From assembly GCA_031279825.1 (NCBI GenBank), contig JAITHT010000038.1, forward strand, positions 1-33,231: a stretch of 33,231 nucleotides of DNA, in the 5' to 3' direction. The stretch's first letter is position 1. Each line of letters begins with the position of its first letter. The notes under the pieces were generated by a model. It searched no databases. It saw only the letters and a list, made by a program, of their open reading frames with translations, and was not told where the DNA came from. This stretch comes from Desulfovibrio sp. (lineage in GTDB: Bacteria; Desulfobacterota; Desulfovibrionia; Desulfovibrionales; Desulfovibrionaceae). A program made the translations under genes and the position numbers. Positions 17,213 to 25,527 of the stretch are shown piece after piece.

Positions 17213-17563
17213 ATGAGCGCGCTCTCCGGCAAGACAACTTTCACTTTGGCGCAAGCTGCGGAACTGCTTAACTGCCATAGGGAAACGTTACGCCGCGCCA
17301 TCCGAAACGGAGAATTGCGAGCGGCCAAGCTTGGGCGCGAATTCCGAATCTCCCGCTTTGATCTTGAGGCGTTTTGGATAAGCAGCGGCGGCGGCGAACT
17401 ATTTGGAGGCGTTGCGGAAGAAAACGCGCAAAGGGAGCCTCCTCAGCCGGGGGAACTTGAGACGGCAAAGAAAAAAAGAGGAAGAAAACCGGCGCGGGGA
17501 GATCAGGAGCAGTTCAGCCTTTTACATTCACCAGGGGCGGATGCAAAAAAGAAGAGAGGATGA
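17213..17563 (+). CDS. Small excisionase-type HTH protein with AT-hook core
   Basis: A 116-aa protein if started at ATG 17213; in-frame GTG 17168 or TTG 17156 would extend it, and the ribosome site (AAAGG) is close to the ATG, so the start is uncertain. Residues 9-55 (FTLAQAAELLNCHRETLRRAIRNGEL ... KLGREFRISRFDLEAFW) form the helix-turn-helix of the MerR-like HTH_17/excisionase family. The C-terminal part is charged and contains KKKRGRKPARG with the AT-hook core RGRKP (89-93) and a basic end (AKKKRG). It probably binds AT-rich DNA, perhaps the adjacent AT-rich spacer. It could be a relic of a mobile element or a domesticated regulator. Confidence 0.65.
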   Translation: MSALSGKTTFTLAQAAELLNCHRETLRRAIRNGELRAAKLGREFRISRFDLEAFWISSGGGELFGGVAEENAQREPPQPGELETAKKKRGRKPARGDQEQFSLLHSPGADAKKKRG

Positions 17564-17654
17564 AAGCGGCATTTCGCCACGACGGTTAACAATTTCAGGG
17601 TGCCGGTTGACCGGCGGACATGATCGCATTATATGCGGATCACGTGTACTCTAG

Positions 17655-17687
17655 AAGTCGTTTCATAATGCATCATGAAATTGACTT
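17655..17687. repeat. Imperfect inverted repeat
   Basis: AAGTCGTTTCAT (17655-17666) and ATGAAATTGACTT (17675-17687) are near-complementary around an 8-base loop. A GC-rich inverted sequence, GCGGCGGAGCCGCC, follows near 17710. It lies between the HTH gene and the unknown 129-aa gene; its role is unknown. Confidence 0.5.
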
Positions 17688-17823
17688 CCGGTGCCGTCCC
17701 TTGGGGCGGTGCGGCGGCGGAGCCGCCGGAGCGAGCCGGAAAGCGTATTTTGCGGCGGAGCGATCTTCATAAATCGGTCTTTGGCCGACTTATGACATAC
17801 GTTGCAGTCAGGAGTATTTAAGG

Positions 17824-18213
17824 ATGAGCAAAGTAACCACAGGAGCTGTAACGGAAAAATTTTTTCTGCGCAGCGATAACGGGACTGAGCTGTATTTTTG
17901 CGGACAACTGTATTCCGAAAGCTCGTACTATGATGAAGAAACGGCAATGCTCACCCGTTTGCGGCTGTTCGTAACCGATACGGGGGATCAGGTCTATTCC
18001 ATTGTTTCCGGATCGGGGACGCAGAAAAGCCGTCGGCATTATTTTGTTTCCTCCATAGGCAGGCATTGCCGGGTGAGTGACGGCATCCAGAGTTTGGTGC
18101 TGCCTGTGGATATGCTTTTTGCCGCGGTTTTCGGATTATGCGGGATTGATCCGGATCGTGCCGAAGAGCTCCGGCCGGCCTTTGAAGAAAATTTGCGCAT
18201 GATAATCGGTTAA
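17824..18213 (+). CDS. Unknown 129-aa protein
   Basis: ATG 17824 has AAGG just upstream (TATTTAAGG) and an AGGAG at 17812-17816. The product (MSKVTTGAVTEKFFLRSDNGTE...) is soluble and of ordinary composition, with a beta-rich first half (LYFCGQLYSESSYYDEETAML, LRLFVTDTGDQVYSIVSGSG) and a helical end (VDMLFAAVFGLCGIDPDRAEELRPAFEENLRMII). No signal peptide or membrane segment is seen and I recognise no family. Good start signals and normal amino-acid use argue that it is real. It may share the AT-rich island with the HTH gene. Confidence 0.6.
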   Translation: MSKVTTGAVTEKFFLRSDNGTELYFCGQLYSESSYYDEETAMLTRLRLFVTDTGDQVYSIVSGSGTQKSRRHYFVSSIGRHCRVSDGIQSLVLPVDMLFAAVFGLCGIDPDRAEELRPAFEENLRMIIG

Positions 18214-18358
18214 TCCTCTGCGTTGCTTTATGTCCCTTACGCAAAGGCTTATGATTGAGCGTCCGTTCCGCCGTGTATGCCCGTACGCTTTTAATTGCCC
18301 ATGTGGATGATTGTGAATCGTTGCGCCAAAAAATACGCTGCCCTGGAACTCTTTTTTT

Positions 18359-18470
18359 AGAGCATTTTCACTTTGAAAATGCTTTGTCAACCGGCAGCGT
18401 GGGCGAAACCTGTTTTCGCCGGGGGCGGCGAGTGCAAGCTTGCAAAGGTAATCAGCTCACATTCGTTCAC
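18359..18470 (+). repeat. Dispersed palindromic repeat, long copy
   Basis: Arms AGAGCATTTTCA and TGAAAATGCTTT around CTT, then TGTCAACCGGCAGCGT, the hairpin GGCGAAAC/GTTTTCGCC, and GGGCGGCGAGTGCAAG with CAAAGGTAATCAGCTC. The blocks and order match the minus-strand copy at 9236-9378, without its internal insertion. It ends within about 5 bp of the stop codon of the radical SAM gene. Confidence 0.8.
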
Positions 18471-18474
18471 AGCG

Positions 18475-19689
18475 TCAGTAGCCCATAAGACCGCAGCAGC
18501 GGGTGCATGCGGGCATCAGCCCTTCGCGCGCGAGGCTGGAGCGAAAGCGCGTATAGGCGGCGTTGTTCCAAAGCGCGGTAATGCTTTCTTCCCGTACGTT
18601 GCCCACTACATAATCATGGTAGTCCCGGCAGGGAGACATGTTGCCGTTGGCGTCAAGTTCCACCGCCTGAAAAATGGAAATGCACCGATCAAAGCCGAAA
18701 GTGGCCGAATGGTCGGTGTAGTAGCGTTCCAAATCGTCCCGGTCGCTGAGGTTGGGGATGATGTTCACGGCCGGTGCCGCAAGAGAGGAAGAACGGCGCC
18801 TGACCTCGCGTAGTTGTTCCGCCAGAACGGCTCTGTCTTTAATCACCCAGTCGCCGACCCAGCCCCGGTGCAAGACGGGGGAAAAGCCGAAACGCCGGGT
18901 AAAATCCCTGTCGTGCGCTTCGGCGCGGCGCTCGTCAATCCACCAGGACAGGTACAGGACAAAGATGTCCACGTCCTTGGCGAACGCTTCGTAAATATCC
19001 ACAATGTGCCGCATATTGGCTTCGGAAAGCGTGGTCAGGGCGGCGACCAGAGGCAACCGGCTCTTGTGCCGGGCCTTTGCTTCCTTTATGGCGGCAAGGC
19101 CCTCCCGTATGTCCCGGAAGTTATCTCCGCCTCCGGCGGCGGGCCGGGCGGCGTTATGGACCCCGGCGTTATGCCCGTCAATGGACACCTGCAACAGAAA
19201 CATGGGCGCGGCGGCCAGCCGGGCCGCCGCGTCTTGCAACCCCGTACCGTTGGTGGCGAACGCCGCGGGCATATGCAGCCTTGTCGCATGCTCCACAATG
19301 TCCAGAGCGCCCGGGTACAGCATGGGTTCCCCACCCCAAAGATACACGGTGGGGCGATGCCCGTGCGCGGCCAAATCGTCCAGAAGCTCCCGGTAGCGTT
19401 CCGGAGGCAGTTCCTGCTTCTTCAACTCGCGCAGGTTCCTGCCGCGCAAAAAACCTTTATCCCCCCACTGGCCGCAGGTATGGCAGCGCAAGTTGCACGC
19501 GTCGGTTATCCGGATGGAAAGCTGCCGTATGCTCCGCGCCATCCCCTCTTCAGGCTTTTTATTGAGGAAATCAAAGAGGAATTTTTCCTTCTCCAGGCAT
19601 ATGAGGCTGGAGGCCATCCACGGTTTGGCGAGCACCTTGAGCGCGCTTTTCAGGAAGACGCCCGGCGACACGCTTGCTTTTCTGGACAT
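18475..19689 (-). CDS. Radical SAM protein with SPASM-like C-terminus
   Basis: A 404-aa protein from ATG 19689 (AGGAG five bases upstream); a longer frame to 19779 has no ribosome site and would run into the neighbouring gene. C65-x3-C69-x2-C72 (ACNLRCHTC) is the 4Fe-4S/SAM site, followed by YLWGGEPMLYP, the usual GGEP strand. The C-terminus has several cysteines (FDRCISIFQ, MSPCRDYHDYVVGNV, ACTRCCG) in the layout of an auxiliary-cluster SPASM or Twitch domain, with the ...G.v.PC...DYVVGN motif. Such proteins modify peptides or, in surface-polysaccharide loci, sugars or lipids. It lies 67 bp downstream of the glycosyltransferase on the same strand, so a glycan-related substrate is plausible but unproven. 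Confidence 0.85.
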   Translation of the reverse strand: MSRKASVSPGVFLKSALKVLAKPWMASSLICLEKEKFLFDFLNKKPEEGMARSIRQLSIRITDACNLRCHTCGQWGDKGFLRGRNLRELKKQELPPERYRELLDDLAAHGHRPTVYLWGGEPMLYPGALDIVEHATRLHMPAAFATNGTGLQDAAARLAAAPMFLLQVSIDGHNAGVHNAARPAAGGGDNFRDIREGLAAIKEAKARHKSRLPLVAALTTLSEANMRHIVDIYEAFAKDVDIFVLYLSWWIDERRAEAHDRDFTRRFGFSPVLHRGWVGDWVIKDRAVLAEQLREVRRRSSSLAAPAVNIIPNLSDRDDLERYYTDHSATFGFDRCISIFQAVELDANGNMSPCRDYHDYVVGNVREESITALWNNAAYTRFRSSLAREGLMPACTRCCGLMGY

Positions 19690-19756
19690 ACTTGCTCCTA
19701 TGGCATTGTGCGGCGCGCCTCGGCGTGACGATGCGCGCGCATGCGGCGGCGCCCGC

Positions 19757-20791
19757 TCAACTTGCGAGCAGTCCGGCAATGCAGGCTCTCAGGTCTTCGC
19801 GCCCGTCAAAATTGTGCGCGGCTATACGGGTTTTGTACGCGTCCAACGATGCCTCGAAACCGTCCATGGCATCCGGCGGAAGGTCAAAACGCATAAAGCA
19901 GCGCCCGTAGCCGTTATGCTGGACAAAATAGCCGTTCCAGTACTGTTCGTACAGCAGACGGCGAGGAAAACACAGACAGGGCTTACGCAAGTACAGGGCT
20001 TCCGTCAACAACCCGTGTCCGCCGCAAGAAACGACATACGCGCAGGAAGCCAAATCGTCGAGAAACTGCTCCCGTCCCGGCTCCCTGAAGATGATATTGC
20101 CCTGCCTTGACCGTTTCCCCTGGCCATAGACACGGTATTCCCGGCGGCGGCCCCCAAAGAGCGCCGTGATTTTGCGCAGGTCGCAATCCGGCAGATAGGC
20201 GACGGCGTGGTCTCCGTCGCCGGCCTGCAACGCCGGTACGTCGGAACGGGGTAGCGTGCCGAACATCCGGTCGCGCGCCGGATCCACGAGGGGCGGCTGG
20301 TGAAAGGAACTTATCAGGCAGCCGCTCACATTGGGCAGAAGCGCGCGCATAGCCGTGAGCAGCATGTACCTGGCAGGGATCTGCCCAGGCGGTCGGTGCG
20401 CGGTTCTTGAAACGACATGCTGGTGATCAAGGCTCACACAGGTTCTGCCGAGACGGGCGGCGGCGCGGGGCGTGAAATATTCGTAGTCCGTGATAATCAC
20501 CTTTGGGTCAAAGGCGGTGATGATTTCGGCCAGTCTGCGCACATGCCCCGCCTGCGCGCCCAGCATGCGGGCAAAGTCCCGCAGGGTAGCCCCTATCCGG
20601 AGTTCCCCGTTATGTACCCGCGTGCCAACGACAGGCAAAGGAACGCAGTCGTAGCCGGCGCTGCGGACGCGCTCCGCCATGCCGCCGCCGGCAAAGAGCA
20701 ATTCATGCCCGCGCAACAGTTCCGCCACAGCCATGGCCCTGTTGACGTGCCCGCCGGCATCCCCCTGAATTCCATACAATATCCTCGCCAT
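19757..20791 (-). CDS. MJ1255/MurG-like glycosyltransferase (GT-B)
   Basis: A 344-aa protein with MARILYGIQGDAGGHVNRA at the N-terminus (residues 10-19, the glycine loop of GT28-like enzymes), a central SLDHQHVVS and a C-terminal donor-binding motif CGGHGLLTEAL (256-266) followed by KPCLCFP and EQYWNG. This pattern fits the MJ1255/VC2487-type family of putative UDP-sugar transferases (TIGR00661), with no membrane segment. The start ATG 20791 follows GGGGGTG. It probably forms one transcript with the radical SAM gene and diverges from the acyltransferase operon across a 193-bp spacer that should hold both promoters. Confidence 0.82.
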   Translation of the reverse strand: MARILYGIQGDAGGHVNRAMAVAELLRGHELLFAGGGMAERVRSAGYDCVPLPVVGTRVHNGELRIGATLRDFARMLGAQAGHVRRLAEIITAFDPKVIITDYEYFTPRAAARLGRTCVSLDHQHVVSRTAHRPPGQIPARYMLLTAMRALLPNVSGCLISSFHQPPLVDPARDRMFGTLPRSDVPALQAGDGDHAVAYLPDCDLRKITALFGGRRREYRVYGQGKRSRQGNIIFREPGREQFLDDLASCAYVVSCGGHGLLTEALYLRKPCLCFPRRLLYEQYWNGYFVQHNGYGRCFMRFDLPPDAMDGFEASLDAYKTRIAAHNFDGREDLRACIAGLLAS

Positions 20792-20984
20792 ATCACCCCC
20801 ACCACCGGCGGTGGCCGCGCTTTTCCGGAACCGCCCCCGGCGCGGCGCCGGCGATACTCCTGCCTCGCCGCCCGTCTTTCACTGCGTATTGACGGGACGC
20901 AGCCCGGCATGTATTTAAAGTTTTATCTTTACTGTATCGCGTAATGACCTTCATCCGTAACGTCCGCAATACAAAGGCTCCGCA

Positions 20985-22178
20985 ATGATGTCAAACGCCG
21001 CAACCCCAATCTCCGGCCAAGCTATGAACATATCCCGCGCGACGGGCATATCCGTCGAACCCGTACGTTCACATCGCGACATGCGGCTGTTCCTGGAAAC
21101 TCCCCTGCTCCTGCACGGGGATGAGCCCTTGTATGTCCCCCTGCCCATGTTCATGGAAAAGGACCAACTCGCTCCGGCGCGCAATCCTTTTTGGAAACAC
21201 GCGGAACGCGGGCTTTTCGTCGCGCTGCGCGCAAACCGTCCCGTGGGGCGCATAGCCGCCGTTATCGACCATCATCTGGACGCCGCCGCCGGGCAGCGCG
21301 TGGGCGTCTGGGGCTATTTCGCCTGCGAGGACAATGCCGATGTCGCCCAAGCCCTGTTTCATGCCGTCGAGGATTGGCACGGCGCACGGTCGGAAGGCGG
21401 AGCGGTCTTTTTGCGGGGGCCGCTTAATCCCTCCCTCAATTACACCGCCGGCATGCTTGTGGAAGGTTTCGAGCACTTTCCGCCGTTCATGAACCCCTGG
21501 AATCCTCCTTATTATCCCGCGCTTGCCGAGGCCTGCGGCATGGAAAAGGAACAGGATCTGTTTTTTTACCGCTTTTCCCGCCTGGACAATGTTTCCGTCT
21601 GCCATCAGGAACTGGATAAGGACTTTACCCGAAATACCGGCTTTCGTCTGCGCCGTTCAACCAAGGCGACCTATGACGACGACATGCGCCTGCTCGCCGA
21701 TTTATATACCCGTTGCTGGTCGGGCAATTGGGGTTTTACCCCCATAAGCGCGGAAGAAATGAGGTATTCCTGGCTTGTCATGCGCCACCTGCCCACCGTG
21801 GCGGAGCTTATTTTTCTCGAACAGCGGGGAGAGGCCGTGGGCATGATACTCTTCGGCGCGGATCTCGGCCAGATATTGAAGCGCCTGAACGGTCGGCTTT
21901 CCCTGGCCGCGCTCTGGCACTTCATGCGCGGTCTGCGCAGCATCCGAAGGGTACGTATGTTCATGTTCGGGATCGCTCCGGAATGCCGGCGGGGCATCGC
22001 CACCTTCCAACTGCTGTACGGCGCCGTCAAGCTGTTCGCGGATACGGCCCAGCTTGACTATATGGACGCAGGGTGGATCCTTGAGGAAAACGCCAACATC
22101 AACCATATATGCGAACGCTTGCAGGGCGAACGGCTGACCCGTGCGCGCGTTTATCGCCGGACCTGTTCGCGCGCCTGA
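20985..22178 (+). CDS. GNAT-fold acyltransferase of the YghO / bacterial ceramide-synthase-like family
   Basis: A 397-aa protein. Residues about 30-190 carry the signature of the YghO-type family: LFLETPLLLHGDEPLYVPL, ARNPFWKHAERGLFVAL, RPVGRIAAVIDHHL, GVWGYFACEDNADVA, LRGPLNPSLNYTAGMLVEGF and NPWNPPYYPALAEACGMEK. The C-terminal half is a second GNAT-like lobe (ADLYTRCWSGNWGFTPIS, FGIAPECRRGIATFQLLYGAVK, MDAGWILEENANINHICE). The characterised relative I know is the Caulobacter bacterial ceramide synthase, which N-acylates a sphingoid base. By inference this enzyme N-acylates an amino lipid. Only four bases separate its stop from the next ATG. ATG 20985 and ATG 20988 are both possible. Family match is from memory, not a search. 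Confidence 0.65.
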   Translation: MMSNAATPISGQAMNISRATGISVEPVRSHRDMRLFLETPLLLHGDEPLYVPLPMFMEKDQLAPARNPFWKHAERGLFVALRANRPVGRIAAVIDHHLDAAAGQRVGVWGYFACEDNADVAQALFHAVEDWHGARSEGGAVFLRGPLNPSLNYTAGMLVEGFEHFPPFMNPWNPPYYPALAEACGMEKEQDLFFYRFSRLDNVSVCHQELDKDFTRNTGFRLRRSTKATYDDDMRLLADLYTRCWSGNWGFTPISAEEMRYSWLVMRHLPTVAELIFLEQRGEAVGMILFGADLGQILKRLNGRLSLAALWHFMRGLRSIRRVRMFMFGIAPECRRGIATFQLLYGAVKLFADTAQLDYMDAGWILEENANINHICERLQGERLTRARVYRRTCSRA

Positions 22179-22182
22179 CGCC

Positions 22183-23172
22183 ATGCGGATATTCGTCACC
22201 GGAGGCGCCGGCTTTGTGGGCCGCCATATCGTCCGCCGTCTGCGCGCGGCAGGGGCGGAGGTTTCGGTGCTCGTCCGCGCCGGATCGGATCGTTCCGTGC
22301 TGCCGGCGGACGTGCGCCGCGTCACGGGAGAACTCGGCGCGCGCGGCGCGGTTCCTGCGCAGTTGCGCGACAGTCTGGGCAACGCCGACGCCGTTATCCA
22401 CTGCGCCGCCCGCCTCTTTGCCTCGGACTGGCGGGAGTATCTGCGCGACAACAGCCTCGGGGCGGAGCATTTGGCGACAATGATTGCCGCTCACGGGCGC
22501 AATGTCCAACGAGTCATCATGTTGTCAAGCCTTGCCGCCGCCGGCCCCTGCGGCGATGTTCCGGGAATCGCCGAGGCCTCCCCCCCGGCTCCCGTTTCCG
22601 CCTACGGCTGGTCCAAGCTTATGGCCGAGTGGGCGATGGAAAAACACGTGAGGGACGACCGCCTGACCATCCTGCGCCCGCCCATCGTTTACGGCCCGGA
22701 AGACAAAGCACTGGCCCCGCTGTTCGGGCTTGCCGCGCGCGGGCTGGTGTTGCAGGCTGGGCGCGGGGAGACGCCGTATTCTTTTCTGTATGTGGAGGAT
22801 TTGGTGGATGCCGCGCTGCTGTGCCTGTATGCGCCGCGCGCTGCCGGAACATACCATCTTGAGGACGGACGGCCTTCCTCCCTGCGGGAATTCGGGGAGA
22901 TCATCGCCCGCGCGGTCGGTCGCCATCCCCGGCGCGTCGTCCTACCGCATGCCCTGATCCGGCTGGCGGCGCAAGGAAGCGCTTTCGCCGCGCGCCGCCT
23001 GCCGGGGCGCTTCTTTCCCCTGACTCCGGACAAAGCCCTGGAAGGCCGTCAGAAGGGCTGGCTGGCCGATGGCGCGAAATTCCGCCGGGAGTTCTCCTTT
23101 ACGGCCACAACCGCTCTGGAACAAGGCGTTGCCGCCACCCTGCGCTGGCGGGAAAACACGAAGAAAAACTGA
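22183..23172 (+). CDS. NAD(P)-dependent epimerase/dehydratase-type reductase (SDR)
   Basis: A 329-aa extended SDR. TGGAGFVG (6-13) binds the nucleotide, the catalytic Tyr and Lys are in YGWSK (141-145), and SSLAAAG supplies the Ser. Then come LRPPIVYGPED, SFLYVEDLVDAALLC and a C-terminal RQKGWLAD helix. The Caulobacter ceramide reductase belongs to the same broad family, as do hopanoid-associated HpnA and many sugar epimerases. The direct coupling to the ceramide-synthase-like gene (4-bp gap upstream, 2-bp gap downstream) makes a lipid-reductase role attractive. A nucleotide-sugar epimerase is the main alternative. ATG 22183 was chosen over an upstream GTG that overlaps the acyltransferase. 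Confidence 0.75.
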   Translation: MRIFVTGGAGFVGRHIVRRLRAAGAEVSVLVRAGSDRSVLPADVRRVTGELGARGAVPAQLRDSLGNADAVIHCAARLFASDWREYLRDNSLGAEHLATMIAAHGRNVQRVIMLSSLAAAGPCGDVPGIAEASPPAPVSAYGWSKLMAEWAMEKHVRDDRLTILRPPIVYGPEDKALAPLFGLAARGLVLQAGRGETPYSFLYVEDLVDAALLCLYAPRAAGTYHLEDGRPSSLREFGEIIARAVGRHPRRVVLPHALIRLAAQGSAFAARRLPGRFFPLTPDKALEGRQKGWLADGAKFRREFSFTATTALEQGVAATLRWRENTKKN

Positions 23173-23174
23173 CG

Positions 23175-24446
23175 ATGCACACACGGCAAACTTGCGTCCC
23201 TGTAGTGGCCTATATCTCTCATTGGTTTCCCAAGGCATCGGAAACTTTTGTTTTTTATGAGGCGGAAGGGTTATTCCTTCGAGGGCTCCCTATTTCGGTA
23301 TACTCGTTGTACGGATGGCGGGGAGGCAATCTCAGCCCGCATATGCGGCGAAGCCCCATCCCTGTGGAACGCCTCGGCCTTCGCGCCCTGCCGCGTATCG
23401 CGGCCGCCCTGTGGCGGGCCTTGCGAAGCGATCCGCAAAAAAGCGCGGCTATTCTGCGGGATATTTTCTTCCGCCCGTGGAGAACCCTTGAACTGCGACT
23501 GGAAAATGCCTGGGCCGGGCTCTGCGCGTTTTACCTGGCCGAGAGTTTCCGCGCGCGCGGAGTGGAACATATACACGCGGCCTGGGGCAACGGCCCGGCG
23601 ACAGCGGCCTGGATCGTTCACCGTCTTACAAAAATTCCCTTTTCCATTTCCGTCCATTCCGGCGACGTGCGCCCTTCCGACGGCGCCCTGGCCGAAAAGC
23701 TGAAAAGCGCCCGCTTCGCCAGAGCCAACGTCTCCTGCAACATGCCCTGCCTTGCGGCGCTGGAGCCGGGCACGGACAAGCATCACTTGATTTACAACGT
23801 GTGCACCCTTGCCGCCGCTTCTCCCGCCGAGGTCCGCATGCTCCCCCCTCTTCGCCTGCTCTGCGTGGGAAGATTATTGTGGCTTAAGGGCTTTCAGTAT
23901 GCCGTGGAGGCCGTGCACCTGCTGCGGAAACGCGGCCTTGAGGCGGAATTGACCCTGGTCGGTTCCGCCGGCTGGGCCGATATGTCGGCGGGCTCCTGCG
24001 AACGGAAACTGAAAAGGATGGTCCGGGATCTGCATCTGGACAAGCAGGTGCTGTTTCGCGGATTCGTTACGCACGACAATGTGGGGGCGCTCATGGCGGC
24101 TTCGGACATGCTGCTCATGCCTTCCATCGTCCTGCCGGGCAGCGGCCGGTCGGACAGCCTGCCCAACGTGATTATGGAAGCCTCCCTTCACGGCCTGCCC
24201 GTTATCGCCACCGACGTCGCCGGTATCGGAGACGTCGTCCGCCACGGCGAGACCGGCCTGCTGGTGCCCGAACGCGACGCTTCCGCCCTGGCCTCGGCGA
24301 TTGAACGTCTCGCGCGGGATCGAGAAGAGGCGCTACGCATGGCCGCAAACGCCAGAGATCTGGTGACGGCCATGTTTGATCCCGACGTTACGCTCGGCAG
24401 TTTGACGGCGCTCTTCTCGCGACATGCCGGGACGGCCGGAACATAA
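23175..24446 (+). CDS. GT4-family glycosyltransferase
   Basis: A 423-aa retaining GT-B enzyme. The N-terminal domain starts VAYISHWFPKASETFVFYEA, typical of exopolysaccharide glycosyltransferases, with HIHAAWGNGPATAAW and the acceptor-side SVHSGDVRP. The donor domain has LLCVGRLLWLKGFQYAVEA, FRGFVTHDNV, LMPSIV, and the nucleotide-sugar motif EASLHGLPV ... GIGDVV. No membrane helix is seen; it would work at the cytoplasmic face on a lipid-linked acceptor. ATG 23175 follows the reductase stop by two bases, indicating translational coupling, and its own stop is followed by AAGGA for the deacetylase gene. Confidence 0.88.
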   Translation: MHTRQTCVPVVAYISHWFPKASETFVFYEAEGLFLRGLPISVYSLYGWRGGNLSPHMRRSPIPVERLGLRALPRIAAALWRALRSDPQKSAAILRDIFFRPWRTLELRLENAWAGLCAFYLAESFRARGVEHIHAAWGNGPATAAWIVHRLTKIPFSISVHSGDVRPSDGALAEKLKSARFARANVSCNMPCLAALEPGTDKHHLIYNVCTLAAASPAEVRMLPPLRLLCVGRLLWLKGFQYAVEAVHLLRKRGLEAELTLVGSAGWADMSAGSCERKLKRMVRDLHLDKQVLFRGFVTHDNVGALMAASDMLLMPSIVLPGSGRSDSLPNVIMEASLHGLPVIATDVAGIGDVVRHGETGLLVPERDASALASAIERLARDREEALRMAANARDLVTAMFDPDVTLGSLTALFSRHAGTAGT

Positions 24447-24456
24447 GGAAACACGC

Positions 24457-25527
24457 ATGCTCGACGCGGACGACGCTTCTTCGCTCTCCCCGGCATCTTT
24501 CGGAAAGGTGCGCCTGCTGTTCTCCATTGACGTGGAAGAAGAGGGCCTCTTTTGCGGGCGCTACGCACGCACTGGCGCCACCGTCAACAATGTACCGCAT
24601 CTTACGCGCCTTGCGCCTGCGCTCGCCCGCTTCTCCCTGCCCGTGACCCTGCTCTGCACACATCGCGTTTTCAACGACAAGACGGCCCTTGACGCGCTCG
24701 ACGCCATGCGCAAGGCAGTGCGCGTGGAAATCGGCGCTCACCTGCACCACTGGGATACGCCGCCTTTTGAGGAAAACATCCGCCGGGACGACACCCGCTA
24801 TATTTGCCCCGGCGGCCTGTCTCCCCATCTTTTCCGGCAGCGTCTGGAATCTCTCTTCACAGCGGGGAAAGCTTATAACGGCGCGCCGCTCACCAGCTTC
24901 CGCATGGGAAGATGGCACCTGCACCGGTGGCACTGGCCCTATCTTGCCGACACCGGGGCGCTTGTGGATTCTTCCGTCCGCCCGCTGCATTACGCCGCGC
25001 GCGGCCCGGATTTTTTCGCGGCTCCGGCCGAACCCTATTATGTGCCTGTCAGCGGCGCCCTGCTTATTGAATCGCCCATGACCTGCCTGCCGCTTTACAG
25101 GGCTCTGCCCTCTCATTTCCGCGCCCTGGAACAGATCGCGGGGAAAGGACCGGCGGCCGGGGCGGCACAGGCGCTGAAAAGCGCCGCGCGCGCATGGGGA
25201 GTTCTCGGACTCACGCCCGTCTATCATCCCTTATGGGCTATGAAACGCATCACCAAACTGCATCTGGCCAGAGGAGGCCGCTTTCTCTCCATGACCTGCC
25301 ACTCTTCGGAACTCATGCCCGGCGGCGCGCCGCATATGCCGGACGAAGCCGCCGTCAACGCCCTGATCGGACGCATGGAAGGCTATCTTTCCTGGCTGCA
25401 CGGCTTTTGCCCGGTGCAGGGTATGACGCTTGACGATCTGCGGCGCTGCGACGGCATCCGGCACATGGATGAAACGGATGCGGACGGAGATTGGCTATGG
25501 CGTCCGCAACCCTCTGGAGCAGACTAG
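24457..25527 (+). CDS. NodB-like polysaccharide deacetylase
   Basis: A 356-aa protein from ATG 24457 (AAGGA six bases upstream), ten bases after the GT4 stop. SIDVEEEG (23-30) supplies the metal-binding Asp of motif 1, GAHLHHWDTPP (93-103) the His pair of motif 2, and FRMGRWHLH the later Arg/Trp motif. No signal peptide is evident, so it probably acts on a cytoplasmic lipid-linked sugar or N-acyl group rather than on exported polymer. In a locus with an N-acyltransferase and two glycosyltransferases it may remove an N-acetyl group from an added amino sugar. This family also contains inactive members, but the key residues appear present. Confidence 0.78.
   Translation: MLDADDASSLSPASFGKVRLLFSIDVEEEGLFCGRYARTGATVNNVPHLTRLAPALARFSLPVTLLCTHRVFNDKTALDALDAMRKAVRVEIGAHLHHWDTPPFEENIRRDDTRYICPGGLSPHLFRQRLESLFTAGKAYNGAPLTSFRMGRWHLHRWHWPYLADTGALVDSSVRPLHYAARGPDFFAAPAEPYYVPVSGALLIESPMTCLPLYRALPSHFRALEQIAGKGPAAGAAQALKSAARAWGVLGLTPVYHPLWAMKRITKLHLARGGRFLSMTCHSSELMPGGAPHMPDEAAVNALIGRMEGYLSWLHGFCPVQGMTLDDLRRCDGIRHMDETDADGDWLWRPQPSGAD

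Noticed and set aside
17043-17237. A 64-codon minus frame in the AT-rich spacer
   Set aside because: Low-complexity Phe/Tyr/Ile/Leu-rich translation of AT-rich DNA, without a ribosome site, overlapping the start of the HTH gene.
18814-19728. A 304-codon plus-strand frame
   Set aside because: Antisense to the radical SAM gene with its conserved cysteine motifs; the plus product shows no motif.
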